From Phenylobacterium deserti (GTDB lineage Bacteria; Pseudomonadota; Alphaproteobacteria; Caulobacterales; Caulobacteraceae), in contig NZ_QFYR01000006.1 of NCBI RefSeq assembly GCF_003254705.1, positions 62,001 through 126,000 of the forward strand: a stretch of 64,000 bases of DNA, written 5' to 3'. The notes beneath the pieces are model-generated. The model had not been told where the DNA came from. It saw only the letters and a list, made by a program, of their open reading frames with translations, and did no database searches. Shown one piece after another: positions 52,340 through 61,451 of the stretch. The translations under genes were made by a program, and so were the position numbers. The stretch's first letter is position 1, and each line of letters starts with the position of its first letter.

Positions 52340-52349
52340 CTGTATGCAA
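52340..52349. promoter_or_regulatory. GntR/FCD-type operator, site 12
   Basis: CTGTATGCAA, 128 bp before the TonB receptor start. Rightmost site. Spacing to site 11 is about five helical turns. Confidence 0.6.
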
Positions 52350-52476
52350 GCTTTCATTCATTACCTTGACGGCCGCAAATTTTCGGCGTCACCGTAAGAA
52401 GCGCCCGATCGAATATACGATATACCAAACAAAAAAACGGGCGTGAGGAAGCGCAAGCAAACCAGGGGAGCGCCCA

Positions 52477-55419
52477 ATGTCGCGCCATTTGAAGTCCGGG
52501 GGATCTCTGATCGCCCTGATCGCCGCCACGTCGTTTTTCGCCACGTCGGCCTACGGCCAGAGCAGCACCGGAACGCGGACCGAGACCGAGCTCGAGGCCG
52601 TGGTCGTCACAGGGACCAGCCTCCGCGGCGTGGCTCCTGTCGGCTCCACCGTTGTGACGGTGGGCCAGGAGGACATTGAGCGCACCGCTGCGATCAACGC
52701 CTCGCAACTGGTCAACACGGTGCCGGCGATCACCACCTCCGGCTCGGTCCCCCAGGGTGAGAACGCCTACTCCTACTACTCGCCGCAGATCCACAGCCTC
52801 GCGGGCAGCGCCAGTAACTCGACCCTCGTGATCGTCGACGGCCTGCGCCTGGTCGGCGGCGGCACCCAGTACTCGCAAACCGATCCGAACATCATCCCGA
52901 CCAGCGCGATTCAGCGCGTGGAAGTGCTCGCGGACGGCGCCTCGTCGGTTTACGGCTCGGACGCGGTCGCGGGCGTGGTGAACTTCATCACCCGCAGCAG
53001 CTTCGAAGGCGTGCAGGTCAACATGCGCGCCGGCTTCGCCGACAAGTACAAGAACCGGGACGCCAACTTCATCGCCGGCACCGAGTGGGAGACCGGCGGC
53101 TTCTACATCGCCGGGATGTACTCGTATCAGGACGAACTGGACAACACCGACCGTCCGTTCCTGTCCCGCGGCGACTACCGCGACATCGGCGGCACGAACA
53201 CCAACGCCTTCACCTGCGGCCCGGCGACGATCCGCACGCCGGCTTCGGGCAACAACGTGTTCCTGTCGCCCAGCGCGACCACGGCGGTGCCGAACACGCA
53301 ACCCAACGCGCCCTGCAACACGTCCATCTATGACAATGCCCTGCCGCAGCAATGGCGCGCCAACCTGATGGTCAATGTCCACCAGGACATCACCGACCGC
53401 CTGCGTTTCCGCGGCAAGATGGTCTACAACCGTCAGGCGACCGAAGAGAACTCCACGCCGGGCACGCTGGCCAACGTGGCGGTCTACGGTCCGGGCTCGG
53501 GCCGGGGCGGCCAGATCAACCCGTTCTTCATCGCGCCCGCCGGCGACCCGACCGCCACTCAGGCGACGGTCAGCTGGCTCGACAACATCACGGATGAGGA
53601 AGACTGGGGCACGGTGAACTCCCAGTCGGAGTTCTTCTACACCACCGGCGTCCTCGAGTACGACATCACGGACGAGTGGTCCGCGACCTTGAGCAACGCC
53701 TTCGGGTCCAGCCGCAGCTTCCTCGGAAACAACGACACCTTCTGCGGCGCCTGCGCCAACCTAGCCCTGAACGGCACCACTCAGGTCAGCGGCAGCACCA
53801 CGGCCAGCTCCATCGCCGGCCAGAACGTCGTCGTCCTGAACCTGCCGCTCACCACCGCCAACGCGCTGGACGTCTGGAACGGTCCAGGCAGCAACCGCAC
53901 CCGGGCTGACCTGATCCGCAGCTGGTACGTGAACGACAGCGAAAACACGAACTACAACCAGATCAACCAGACCAAGCTGGAGTTCCAGGGGCCGATCTTC
54001 AGCGTGCCCGCCGGCCAGGTCCGCCTGGCGTTCGGCGGCGAGTACATGCTGTCCCGCCTGGAGCAGAAGATCCGCGGCGCCAACAACACCGGCACCTCGG
54101 CCCTCGGCTCGAGCCAGCGGAACTACAAGTACAAGCGCAACGCTTATTCGGCCTACGCCGAAGTCAACATCCCGGTGATCTCGTCGGACATGGGCGTGCC
54201 CCTGGTCCGCCGCCTGGATCTCAACATCTCCGGCCGCTACGACCACTTCGACGACGTGGGCGACACCAAGAACCCGAAGTACGCGGTGGACTGGGAGATC
54301 TTCGAGGGCCTGAAGCTGCGGGCCAACTACTCGACCGCGTTCGTCGCTCCGCCGCTGGCGGTGATCGGCGATCCGTCCCAGGGCTACCTCTACGCCTCGG
54401 GCAGCGTCGGTGTGCAAGGCTCGCTGTTCGTGCCGGTGGCCTCCTATCCGGAAGTGCTGAACGTTCCGGGCTGCGCCAACGCCACGGTCACCTGCAATAT
54501 CGGCCTGGGCACCAATCAGGGCCTGCGTCGTCAGCTGGGCGGCGGCTTCCTGAACATCACGCCGCAGACGGGCAAGGCCTGGTCGGTGGGCGCGGACTTC
54601 CAGCCGACGTGGCTGCCGGGCTTCGTGTCCAACATCACGCTGTTCAACAACACCTTCGAAGGCGGCGTGAACTCGCCGAACCCGAACTCGATCGTGAACT
54701 CGGCGGGCCTGCGTGACCGTCTGGTGATCTGCCCGAACACCTGCTCGCAGGAACAGATCAACACCTTCGCCAACATCGCGGGTGGCGCCACCATCGGCGG
54801 CGCCGTGCCGGCCCAGGTGTGGTTCCTGCTGGACCAGAGCTCGGGCAACGTCCTGAACCTCGACGTCCAGGGCATCGATTTCATGTTCAACTATCGCTAC
54901 CAGACCGAGAACTACGGCTCGTTCCGGATCAGCGACGCGCTGACGTACTTCACCAAGTTCGACCAGAACTTCGGCGGCGGCACGAGCTTCAGCGTGCTGA
55001 ACACCTCGGGCTACAACACCACCTTCCCGTCGATCCAGTTCAAGCACCGCGCGAACATCGGCTGGGACATGGGCCCGCTGGCCGTGGACCTCTTCTGGAA
55101 CCACACCGGCAGCTACAACAACTGGAGCAACACCTCGGTGATCCCGATCACCACCGACGCCAACGGCAATCCGACCGGCGGCGGCGACAAGGTGAAGGCC
55201 CAGAACATCTTCGACTTCCACGCTTCGTGGGACTTCGGCGAAGTGGGGCCGCTGTCGGAGAGCCAGCTCTACATCGACATCCAGAACGTCTTCGACACCG
55301 AGCCGCCGTTCTACAACGGCAACACGGCGGGGATCCTGGGCGGCGCCTGGGGCTTCAACGGCTTCACCTCCAACCCGATCGGACGCCTCGTCTCGGTCGG
55401 CCTGCGGGCGGGCTTCTGA
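52477..55419 (+). CDS. TonB-dependent outer membrane receptor
   Basis: 980 residues, ATG with GGGGAG upstream. Signal peptide ending AYGQ, TonB box-like ELEAVVVTGTSL, plug domain (VGQEDIERTAAINASQLVNTVPAI, IVDGLRLVGGG, IQRVEVLADGASSVYGSDAVAGVVNFITR) and a 22-strand barrel ending in SVGLRAGF with terminal Phe. The plug and VLADGASSVYGSDAVAGV are typical of the large carbohydrate/organic-compound receptors of Caulobacterales and sphingomonads, in contrast to siderophore receptors. Imports the island's substrate across the outer membrane, by inference. Preceded by two operator sites, followed by a terminator and the bicupin gene. Confidence 0.95.
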   Translation: MSRHLKSGGSLIALIAATSFFATSAYGQSSTGTRTETELEAVVVTGTSLRGVAPVGSTVVTVGQEDIERTAAINASQLVNTVPAITTSGSVPQGENAYSYYSPQIHSLAGSASNSTLVIVDGLRLVGGGTQYSQTDPNIIPTSAIQRVEVLADGASSVYGSDAVAGVVNFITRSSFEGVQVNMRAGFADKYKNRDANFIAGTEWETGGFYIAGMYSYQDELDNTDRPFLSRGDYRDIGGTNTNAFTCGPATIRTPASGNNVFLSPSATTAVPNTQPNAPCNTSIYDNALPQQWRANLMVNVHQDITDRLRFRGKMVYNRQATEENSTPGTLANVAVYGPGSGRGGQINPFFIAPAGDPTATQATVSWLDNITDEEDWGTVNSQSEFFYTTGVLEYDITDEWSATLSNAFGSSRSFLGNNDTFCGACANLALNGTTQVSGSTTASSIAGQNVVVLNLPLTTANALDVWNGPGSNRTRADLIRSWYVNDSENTNYNQINQTKLEFQGPIFSVPAGQVRLAFGGEYMLSRLEQKIRGANNTGTSALGSSQRNYKYKRNAYSAYAEVNIPVISSDMGVPLVRRLDLNISGRYDHFDDVGDTKNPKYAVDWEIFEGLKLRANYSTAFVAPPLAVIGDPSQGYLYASGSVGVQGSLFVPVASYPEVLNVPGCANATVTCNIGLGTNQGLRRQLGGGFLNITPQTGKAWSVGADFQPTWLPGFVSNITLFNNTFEGGVNSPNPNSIVNSAGLRDRLVICPNTCSQEQINTFANIAGGATIGGAVPAQVWFLLDQSSGNVLNLDVQGIDFMFNYRYQTENYGSFRISDALTYFTKFDQNFGGGTSFSVLNTSGYNTTFPSIQFKHRANIGWDMGPLAVDLFWNHTGSYNNWSNTSVIPITTDANGNPTGGGDKVKAQNIFDFHASWDFGEVGPLSESQLYIDIQNVFDTEPPFYNGNTAGILGGAWGFNGFTSNPIGRLVSVGLRAGF

Positions 55420-55429
55420 TCCAAGGCTG

Positions 55430-55458
55430 AACCCTCCGCCTCCACGAGGCGGAGGGTT
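55430..55458 (+). terminator. Intrinsic terminator after the TonB receptor gene
   Basis: aaccctccgcct / aggcggagggtt, 12-bp stem, 5-base loop, followed by TCTCCGTTTT. Confidence 0.85.
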
Positions 55459-55526
55459 TCTCCGTTTTACGGCCGGGGCGAACCCGGCCACTTTGCGTAA
55501 ACAAGAACAATGTGAGGGAGCGTAGG

Positions 55527-56465
55527 ATGAACAGGCGGACGACCGGGATCCTGCTGGCGGCGACAGTTCTAGCGGGAAGCGCGGCCATGCTGGCCGGCGC
55601 GGCCGGGGCCCAGGTCCAGCGACCGCCGCCCAATTCCATCCTCGCCTGGTCGGCGAAGCCGACGAAAGCCACCGCCTGGGTCGCGCCGAATAAGCCGCAC
55701 ACCAAGCTCGCCGACATCCTGCGCAAGCACTCGGGCAAGAGCGACTGGAGCGAGCCGGTGGTCCGCGACAAGGACTTCCAGGCCGACTACATCGCCATGG
55801 GTCCGGGCAAGTCGACCAAGACCCACTTCTATGCCGATAACCGCGTGTTCTGGGTCGTCCAGGACGGCGCGATCCGCTTCACCATCGAAGGGCAGGAGCC
55901 GTTCGTCGCCACCAAGGGCTTCCTGGTGCAGGTGCCCTACCGCGTGCCCGTGAAGCTGGAGACCGTCGGCGACAAGCCGTCCCTGCGGTTCGAGGTGAAG
56001 CAGGCTGGCGTCGCGCCGCTTTATCCCATCACCGAGACGCCGGCTCCGATGGCCGGCAAGACCTATGTGAAGGTCGCGTTCTCCGGGAAGGGCGCCTACG
56101 ACGACGTCAACAAGCCCTTCCTCGACTTCCAGAAGGACCTGGTCCAGGGCGGCGCGCGGGGTGGCGCCTTTGTGAAGGACGACACCACCTTCGCCAACGT
56201 GATCCGCGGCCGCGGCCAGCCGGTGCCCCCGCCCACGAACCTCGGCCACTTCCACGTGGACTACAACGAGTTCTGGTTCGTGATGGAGGGCCAGATCGAC
56301 TACCAGATCGAAGGCGTGCCCTTCTTCAGCGCCCAGCAGGGCGACATCGTCTACGCACCGCAGGGCCGCTGGCACCGGGCGAGCTTCGGCGGGGAAGGAT
56401 CGGCCACGCGCCTGGCCATCAACCCGCGCCCCGAAGGCCTGCACAACTACGAAGCGCCGCACTAA
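55527..56465 (+). CDS. Secreted bicupin protein
   Basis: 312 residues from the ATG at 55527 with GAGGGAG upstream. Signal MNRRTTGILLAATVLAGSAAMLAGAAGAQ. First cupin half: IAMGPGKSTKTHFYADNRVFWVVQDGAIRFTIEGQEPFVATKGFLVQVPYRVPVKLE; second half with clear ligands NLGHFHVDYNEFWFVMEGQIDYQIEGVPFFSAQQGDIVYAPQGRWHRASF. HxH...E...H metal site is present in the second half. Role unknown; periplasmic oxygenase, isomerase or carrier are possible. Downstream of the TonB receptor past a terminator, so partly independent; may be read through. Confidence 0.85.
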   Translation: MNRRTTGILLAATVLAGSAAMLAGAAGAQVQRPPPNSILAWSAKPTKATAWVAPNKPHTKLADILRKHSGKSDWSEPVVRDKDFQADYIAMGPGKSTKTHFYADNRVFWVVQDGAIRFTIEGQEPFVATKGFLVQVPYRVPVKLETVGDKPSLRFEVKQAGVAPLYPITETPAPMAGKTYVKVAFSGKGAYDDVNKPFLDFQKDLVQGGARGGAFVKDDTTFANVIRGRGQPVPPPTNLGHFHVDYNEFWFVMEGQIDYQIEGVPFFSAQQGDIVYAPQGRWHRASFGGEGSATRLAINPRPEGLHNYEAPH

Positions 56466-56493
56466 GCCGCGCGGCCGATCGCGCCTGCTTCTG

Positions 56494-57279
56494 TCAGGCG
56501 CGGTCGGCTCGCCGTCTCTGAACGAGGTAGGCGGCCAGGACGCCCAGCGTCACGAGTCCAATCAGCAGGGTCGAGACGGCGTTGATCTCCGGGTTCACCC
56601 CCAGCCGCACCTGGCTGTAGAGCCGCATCGGCAGGGTGGTCGCGCCCGGACCCGAGGTGAAGCTGGCGATCACCAGGTCATCCAGCGACAGGGTGAAAGC
56701 CAGCATCCAGGCCGCCGCGATGGCGGGCGCGATGTTCGGCAGCGTGACCCGCAGGAAGGCTCCCGCCGGCGAGCAGCCGAGGTCTTGAGCCGCTTCTTCC
56801 AGAGCGCCATCGAAGCTCGCCAGGCGAGCCTGGACGACAACGGTGGCGTAGCAGAGCGTGACCGTGGCGTGGCTGAGGGTCACCGTCCAGAAGCCGCGCG
56901 GAAGGCCCAGGCTGACAAACAACAGCAGCAGCGACAGCCCGAGGATCACCTCCGGCATCACCAGCGGCGCATAAACCATTCCGGAGAATGCGGTGCGCCC
57001 GCGGAAGCGCCCGCCGCGCACCAGGGCCACGGCTGCAAGGGTCCCCAGCACGGTGGCGAGCGTCGCGGAGATGACGCCGACACGTAGGGTCACCCAGATC
57101 GCATCCAGCATCTGCTGGTCGCGCAGGAGCGCGGCGTACCAGCGGGTGGAAAAGCCGCCCCAGACCGTCACCAGCCGACTGGCGTTGAACGAATAGACCA
57201 CCAGCAGGACGATGGGCGCGTAGAGGAAGGCCAGGCCCGCCGCCACCGAAACCCGGTTGAAGGTCGAAGGCCGTCTCAT
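56494..57279 (-). CDS. potI: Putrescine-type ABC transporter permease (PotI-like)
   Basis: 261 residues from the ATG at 57279, overlapping the previous permease stop (ATGA). Six helices and the EAA-loop DGALEEAAQDLGCSPAGAFLRVTLPNIAPAIAAAWMLAFTLSLDDLVIASFTSGPGATTLPM, typical of the second permease of the spermidine/putrescine family. Forms the inner-membrane channel with the PotH-like subunit. Last gene of a four-gene minus-strand operon in the order binding protein, ATPase, permease, permease. Confidence 0.93.
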   Translation of the reverse strand: MRRPSTFNRVSVAAGLAFLYAPIVLLVVYSFNASRLVTVWGGFSTRWYAALLRDQQMLDAIWVTLRVGVISATLATVLGTLAAVALVRGGRFRGRTAFSGMVYAPLVMPEVILGLSLLLLFVSLGLPRGFWTVTLSHATVTLCYATVVVQARLASFDGALEEAAQDLGCSPAGAFLRVTLPNIAPAIAAAWMLAFTLSLDDLVIASFTSGPGATTLPMRLYSQVRLGVNPEINAVSTLLIGLVTLGVLAAYLVQRRRADRA

Positions 57280-58160
57280 CGCAGGACCTTCGCCTGCTGG
57301 CGCTGGAACAGCAGGATGGGCGCAAGCAGGGTCGCCAAGAGGACGATGGCCACGGCCGAGGCCGCCGGCCAGTCGCGATTGGCGAAAAACTCGGTCCACA
57401 CCGTGCGGCCCAGCATCAGCGTCTCGGACCCGCCTAGCAGGTCGGGGATCACGAACTCGCCGACCATGGGGATGAAGCAGAGCAGGGCTCCGGCCGCCAC
57501 GCCGCGCAGCGACAAGGGAAAGGTCACCTGCCAGAACGCGCCGGCCCGCGTCGCGCCGAGATCTTGGGCCGCCTCGAGCAGCGACTCGTCCTGCTTCTCC
57601 AGCACGGCGTAGAGCGGCAGGACCATGAAGGGCAGGTAGGCGTAAACCAGGCCGATGATCACGCCGGCCTCGCTGTTCAGCAGCTGCAGCGGCGGCAGGC
57701 CGACCTGCGCGAGCAGGCTGTTTAGCAGGCCTGCGGGCTTGAGAATGGCGATCCAGGCGTAGATGCGGATCAGGAAGCTCGTCCAGAACGGCAGGATCAC
57801 CGCCATCACCAGCGCTTGGCGCGCGGCGGGCCCGAAGCGGCTCATGCCATAGGCGATCGGGTAGCCGAGCACGAGCAACACCGCCGTCGCCAGGGCGGCG
57901 ATCCTCAGGCTCGAGGCATAGGCGGAGACGTAGATGCGGTCCTGCGGCAGGCGGGCGTAAGCCTCGAGGTCCAGCCCTCGCACGAACGCCATGACACCGG
58001 CCACGCCACGCGACCAGTCCAGGCGCGGCGCATAGGGCGGAATGGCCAGCGCCGTGTCGGACAGCGACAGCTTGGCGACCAGCAGAAAGGGCAGGGCGAA
58101 GAACAGCGCCAGCCACAGATACGGCGGGATGGCCGCCAGCCAGGTGCGGCCCCGTTTCAT
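57276..58160 (-). CDS. potH: Putrescine-type ABC transporter permease (PotH-like)
   Basis: 294 residues, ATG at 58160, overlapping the ATPase stop (ATGA). Six helices; first segment WLAAIPPYLWLALFFALPFLLVAKLSLSDTALAIPPY and the EAA loop ESLLEAAQDLGATRAGAFWQVTFPLSLRGVAAGALLCFIPMVGEFVIPDLLGGSETLMLG are the family pattern. Confidence 0.93.
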   Translation of the reverse strand: MKRGRTWLAAIPPYLWLALFFALPFLLVAKLSLSDTALAIPPYAPRLDWSRGVAGVMAFVRGLDLEAYARLPQDRIYVSAYASSLRIAALATAVLLVLGYPIAYGMSRFGPAARQALVMAVILPFWTSFLIRIYAWIAILKPAGLLNSLLAQVGLPPLQLLNSEAGVIIGLVYAYLPFMVLPLYAVLEKQDESLLEAAQDLGATRAGAFWQVTFPLSLRGVAAGALLCFIPMVGEFVIPDLLGGSETLMLGRTVWTEFFANRDWPAASAVAIVLLATLLAPILLFQRQQAKVLR

Positions 58161-59320
58161 CGCACCAGCACCACCGCAGAGTCGGGCGCAAAGCTCAGCC
58201 AGACCTTGTCGCCCCAGCTGACCGGTCGCTCCACCTGGCGTGAAGCATTCGCGCGGGCGACCTTCACCCGGCGTCCCGATGACAGCTCCACCACATAGGT
58301 CGTCCAGTCGCCGAGGTAGCCGATGTCGTGCACCTCGCCGGCCATCCGATTGGCGCCCTCAGGCGGCGGCTCCTGGTGCAGGCCCATCTTCTCCGGACGA
58401 ACCGCCAGCCAGGCCGAAGCGCCGGGCGCGAGCTGGGGGCCCTCCGCCGCCAACAGGCCGCCGGGGACTTCGGCGGACGCGAAGCGCAGGCCCTCGGCCC
58501 CCTGCGCCTCCATGCGGCCCTCGAACAGGTTCACATCTCCCAGAAACCCGGCCACGTAGCGATCGGCAGGCGCTTCGTAGACCTGGGCCGGACGGCCGAC
58601 CTGCACCACCTCGCCTTCGCGCATCACCGCCAGCCGGTCGGCGACCACCATGGCCTCCTCCTGGTCGTGGGTGACGATCATGAAGGTGACGCCCAGCTCG
58701 TGCTGCAGGTTCATCAGCTCGAACTGGGTCTCCTCGCGCAGCCTGCGGTCGAGGGCGGCTAACGGCTCGTCCAGCAACAGAATGCGGGGGCGAGGCGCAA
58801 TCGCGCGAGCCAGCGCCACGCGCTGCCGCTGGCCGCCGGACAGCTCATGCGGCTTGCGGCGCTGCAGCCCCTCCAGCCGGACCAGGGCCAGCATCTCCTC
58901 CACACGCGCGGCGATCTCAGCCTTGGGCAGCCGCTGCTGCTTCAGGCCAAAGGCGATGTTCTGCGCCACCGACAGGTGCGGGAACAGCGCGTAGGACTGG
59001 AACATCATGTGCACCGGCCGGGCATGCGGCGGCAGCCGGGCGATGTCGCGCCCTTCCAGCAGGATTTGGCCCTCGTCCGGCGCCTCGAACCCGGCCAGCA
59101 TGCGCATCAGGGTGGTCTTGCCGCAGCCGGAGGGCCCCAGCAGAGCGAAGAACTCCCGCTCGTAGATGTCCAGGCTCAGCCCGCGAACCGCCTGGTGATC
59201 GCCGAACCGCTTAGACACGCCCTGGAAGCTGACCAGCGGGCGCGCTGCGGGATCTTCCCAAGGTGCGAAAGTGGATCGCGCCGCGCCCACGCCGCGCCGT
59301 TCGTTTAGAGCCGCGCTCAC
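58157..59320 (-). CDS. potG: Putrescine-type ABC transporter ATPase (PotG-like)
   Basis: 387 residues from a GTG at 59320 that overlaps the stop of the binding-protein gene; an upstream GTG at 59344 is alternative. Walker A GPSGCGKTT (62-70), Q-loop MMFQSYALFPHLS, signature LSGGQRQRVALARA, Walker B RILLLDEPLAALD, H-loop IVTHD, and a C-terminal TOBE domain (LFEGRMEAQG...LAVRPEKMGL). The VGRPAQVYEAPADRYVAGFLGDVN region is as in PotA/PotG. Confidence 0.94.
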   Translation of the reverse strand: MSAALNERRGVGAARSTFAPWEDPAARPLVSFQGVSKRFGDHQAVRGLSLDIYEREFFALLGPSGCGKTTLMRMLAGFEAPDEGQILLEGRDIARLPPHARPVHMMFQSYALFPHLSVAQNIAFGLKQQRLPKAEIAARVEEMLALVRLEGLQRRKPHELSGGQRQRVALARAIAPRPRILLLDEPLAALDRRLREETQFELMNLQHELGVTFMIVTHDQEEAMVVADRLAVMREGEVVQVGRPAQVYEAPADRYVAGFLGDVNLFEGRMEAQGAEGLRFASAEVPGGLLAAEGPQLAPGASAWLAVRPEKMGLHQEPPPEGANRMAGEVHDIGYLGDWTTYVVELSSGRRVKVARANASRQVERPVSWGDKVWLSFAPDSAVVLVR

Positions 59321-60432
59321 TGGCCGGTCAGCACCCGGGTCCACTGGCGGTTCACATCCCGCAACAGGGCCTGGTCCTTTGCGGTGGTGACGAAGAAGCG
59401 GCTCGCCACCTCCTTCGGCGGATAGATGTTCGGATCGTTGCGAACCTGGGCGTCCACCAGCGGCGTCGCGGCAGAGTTTGCGTTGGCGTAGCGGGTGTAG
59501 TTCGACGCCTTGGCGATGATCTCCGGCCGCATCATGAAGCTCAGGAAGCGGTAGGCGGCGTCCTTGTTGGGCGCATCCGCCGGAATGGCGAACACGTCGA
59601 ACCAGACCTGCGTGCCTTCCCTAGGTATCGCGTAGGCCACCTTCACATTGTTCTTGGCTTCCGCCGCGCGGCCCTGTGCCTGGAGAACGTCGCCCGAGTA
59701 GCCGATGGCCACGCAGATGTCCCCGTTGGCCAGGGCGTCGATGTACTCCGACGAGTGGAACTTGCGCACGAAGGGCCGCGCCTTCAGCAGCAGGTCTGTG
59801 GCCGCCGCATAGTCCGCGGGGACCTTCGAATTCGGATCACGACCCAGGTAGTTCAGCGCAACCGCGTACATGTCCTCGGACGCATCGAGGAAATAGACGC
59901 CGCACTCCTTCAGCTTGGCCAGGTTCGCCGGGTCGAAAACCACCGCCCAGCTGTCGATCTTCTGGCCCGGGAGGCGCGCCGCGACCGCATCAGCGTTGTA
60001 GCCGATGCCGATGGTGCCCTGCATGTAGGGGACGGTGTAGGCCTGCCCGGGATCGAACGGCTCCATGTGGGCCAGCACATTCGGGGCGAGGTTGGAGAGC
60101 CCGGCGATCTTGCTCTTGTCGAGCTGCCCGATGGCGCCGGCCGCGATGTAGCGCGGCACATTATGGTTCGAGGGGACAACCAGGTCGTAGCCCGTGTTCC
60201 CCTGCAGCACCTTGGTCTCGAGCACCTCGTTGGAGTCGAAGGTGTCGTAGCGGACCTTCACCCCGGTTTCCGCGGTGAACTGCTCCAGCAGGGCCGGATC
60301 GATGTAGTCGGACCAGTTGTAGATCCGCAGCTCGCCGGCGCCCTTACCAGCGCCGCCGTTTCCACAGGCCGTCAGCGCCATGGCGACGGCCGCGGCCGCC
60401 GCCCAGCCCAGCGTTCTGACCCATCGCTGCAT
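59317..60432 (-). CDS. potF: Putrescine-type ABC transporter substrate-binding protein (PotF-like)
   Basis: 371 residues. Signal with lipobox L20-T-A-C23, so possibly a lipoprotein, unlike soluble PotF. Mature start ELRIYNWSDYIDPALLEQFTAETGVKVRYDTFDSNEVLETKVLQGNTGYDLVVPSNH is the polyamine-binding signature (PotD/PotF). Captures a polyamine in the periplasm for the permease genes that follow. First gene of the operon; no operator recognised in the 80-bp gap to the next, divergent gene. Confidence 0.94.
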   Translation of the reverse strand: MQRWVRTLGWAAAAAVAMALTACGNGGAGKGAGELRIYNWSDYIDPALLEQFTAETGVKVRYDTFDSNEVLETKVLQGNTGYDLVVPSNHNVPRYIAAGAIGQLDKSKIAGLSNLAPNVLAHMEPFDPGQAYTVPYMQGTIGIGYNADAVAARLPGQKIDSWAVVFDPANLAKLKECGVYFLDASEDMYAVALNYLGRDPNSKVPADYAAATDLLLKARPFVRKFHSSEYIDALANGDICVAIGYSGDVLQAQGRAAEAKNNVKVAYAIPREGTQVWFDVFAIPADAPNKDAAYRFLSFMMRPEIIAKASNYTRYANANSAATPLVDAQVRNDPNIYPPKEVASRFFVTTAKDQALLRDVNRQWTRVLTGQ

Positions 60433-60512
60433 GCAGCGCTCCCCTCAAGCTGGCGGAAGCTTATAGAGCCCGCTACAGCCGCGTTAAGTCTCAACTTTCG
60501 GAGTCACGGCTG

Positions 60513-60866
60513 ATGCCGTTCACCTGGACCGCGCTGGGTCCCATCGTCCTGCTGGTCGCTTCCAATGTGTTCATGACCTTCGCCTGGTACGGGCAGCTGA
60601 AGGTGGAGCACCGCCCCCTGTGGCTGATCGTCCTGATCGGCTGGGGCATCGCCTTCTTTGAGTACTGCCTGGCCGTGCCCGCCAACCGTCTGGGGCGGCT
60701 CACCTACGAGCCGGCGGAGCTCAAGGCGATGCAGGAGGTGATCACCCTGGTGGTGTTCGCCGTCTTCTCCGTCACCTGGCTGGGCGAGCGCCTGACGCTC
60801 AACCATGCGGTCGGCTTCGCCCTTATCGCCGCCGGCGCGGCGGTGGTGTTTAAGGGGCCGTTCTAG
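60513..60866 (+). CDS. DUF486 (DMT-family) small membrane protein
   Basis: 117 residues, four predicted helices: GPIVLLVASNVFMTFAWYGQLK, RPLWLIVLIGWGIAFFEYCLAVPANRLG, QEVITLVVFAVFSVTWLGE and [19 protein letters not shown]. Matches the conserved four-helix DUF486 family, related to small drug/metabolite exporters. Function unknown. Its 3' end overlaps the convergent cyclodeaminase-family gene by 17 bp. Confidence 0.88.
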   Translation: MPFTWTALGPIVLLVASNVFMTFAWYGQLKVEHRPLWLIVLIGWGIAFFEYCLAVPANRLGRLTYEPAELKAMQEVITLVVFAVFSVTWLGERLTLNHAVGFALIAAGAAVVFKGPF

Positions 60867-61335
60867 CCCGCTCGGCCTCGGCCTTGTTCGCGGCCAGGAT
60901 CTGCTGGGCCGCGCCTGTCAGAGCCCGAGCGGCCAGGAGGTCGCCGGCCACCACGGCTTCGACCCGCCCCTCCAGCCGCTCGGCAAGATCGAGCAAGGCC
61001 GCGGCGCACATAGTCAGGCCATCGGCGACTTCCAGCACCTCCTCGACCGCATGGCTTGCGGCGGCAAGCAGCGCTCGGAAGCTCTCGGCTTCCTCTTCGG
61101 CGCCGGCCAGAGCCGCGGCCGCCAGAGCGGCAGCCTCGTCCGCCAGGCGCTGAAGGTCAGGATCATCCCTGCGCTTGAGGGTGATGACCGCAGCCTTGCG
61201 CAGGCATCCGGCGGCCAAGGCCAGGGTCACGGCGGCGGCCGATCCGGATCCCGGCGTAATCGCGGTCGAGCCGAGCCGGCGGGTGAAGCTGTCGAGAGTC
61301 CGTTCAGCGAGCGGCGGGGGCGGGGCGTCGGACAT
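60850..61335 (-). CDS. Cyclodeaminase/cyclohydrolase-family protein (FTCD_C)
   Basis: 161 residues. All-helical: [56 protein letters not shown], with the PGGGS-like glycine segment that binds folate polyglutamate in formimidoyltetrahydrofolate cyclodeaminase. Somewhat shorter than FTCD_C/FchA (about 200). May act in one-carbon folate metabolism. The adjacent metG on the other strand, with a 116-bp gap, is suggestive but not proof. Confidence 0.8.
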   Translation of the reverse strand: MSDAPPPPLAERTLDSFTRRLGSTAITPGSGSAAAVTLALAAGCLRKAAVITLKRRDDPDLQRLADEAAALAAAALAGAEEEAESFRALLAAASHAVEEVLEVADGLTMCAAALLDLAERLEGRVEAVVAGDLLAARALTGAAQQILAANKAEAERARTAP

Positions 61336-61451
61336 GGCGCGGGAACGTGAGGCGTTCCCACCGGTTGCGCGGGTTTTCCGTTCGGGCGGCTTTGGCGTTC
61401 GGCGGCGAGCGGCCTATAAGCCGCGGTCCCAACGAACCACCGCAAAGCGTC

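Noticed and set aside
27358-56465. Assigning the island to known PEG, PVA, tartrate or glucarate degradation
   Set aside because: Some enzyme classes fit each, but defining genes (for example oxidised-PVA hydrolase, acyl-CoA ligase, tartrate or glucarate dehydratase) were not found.
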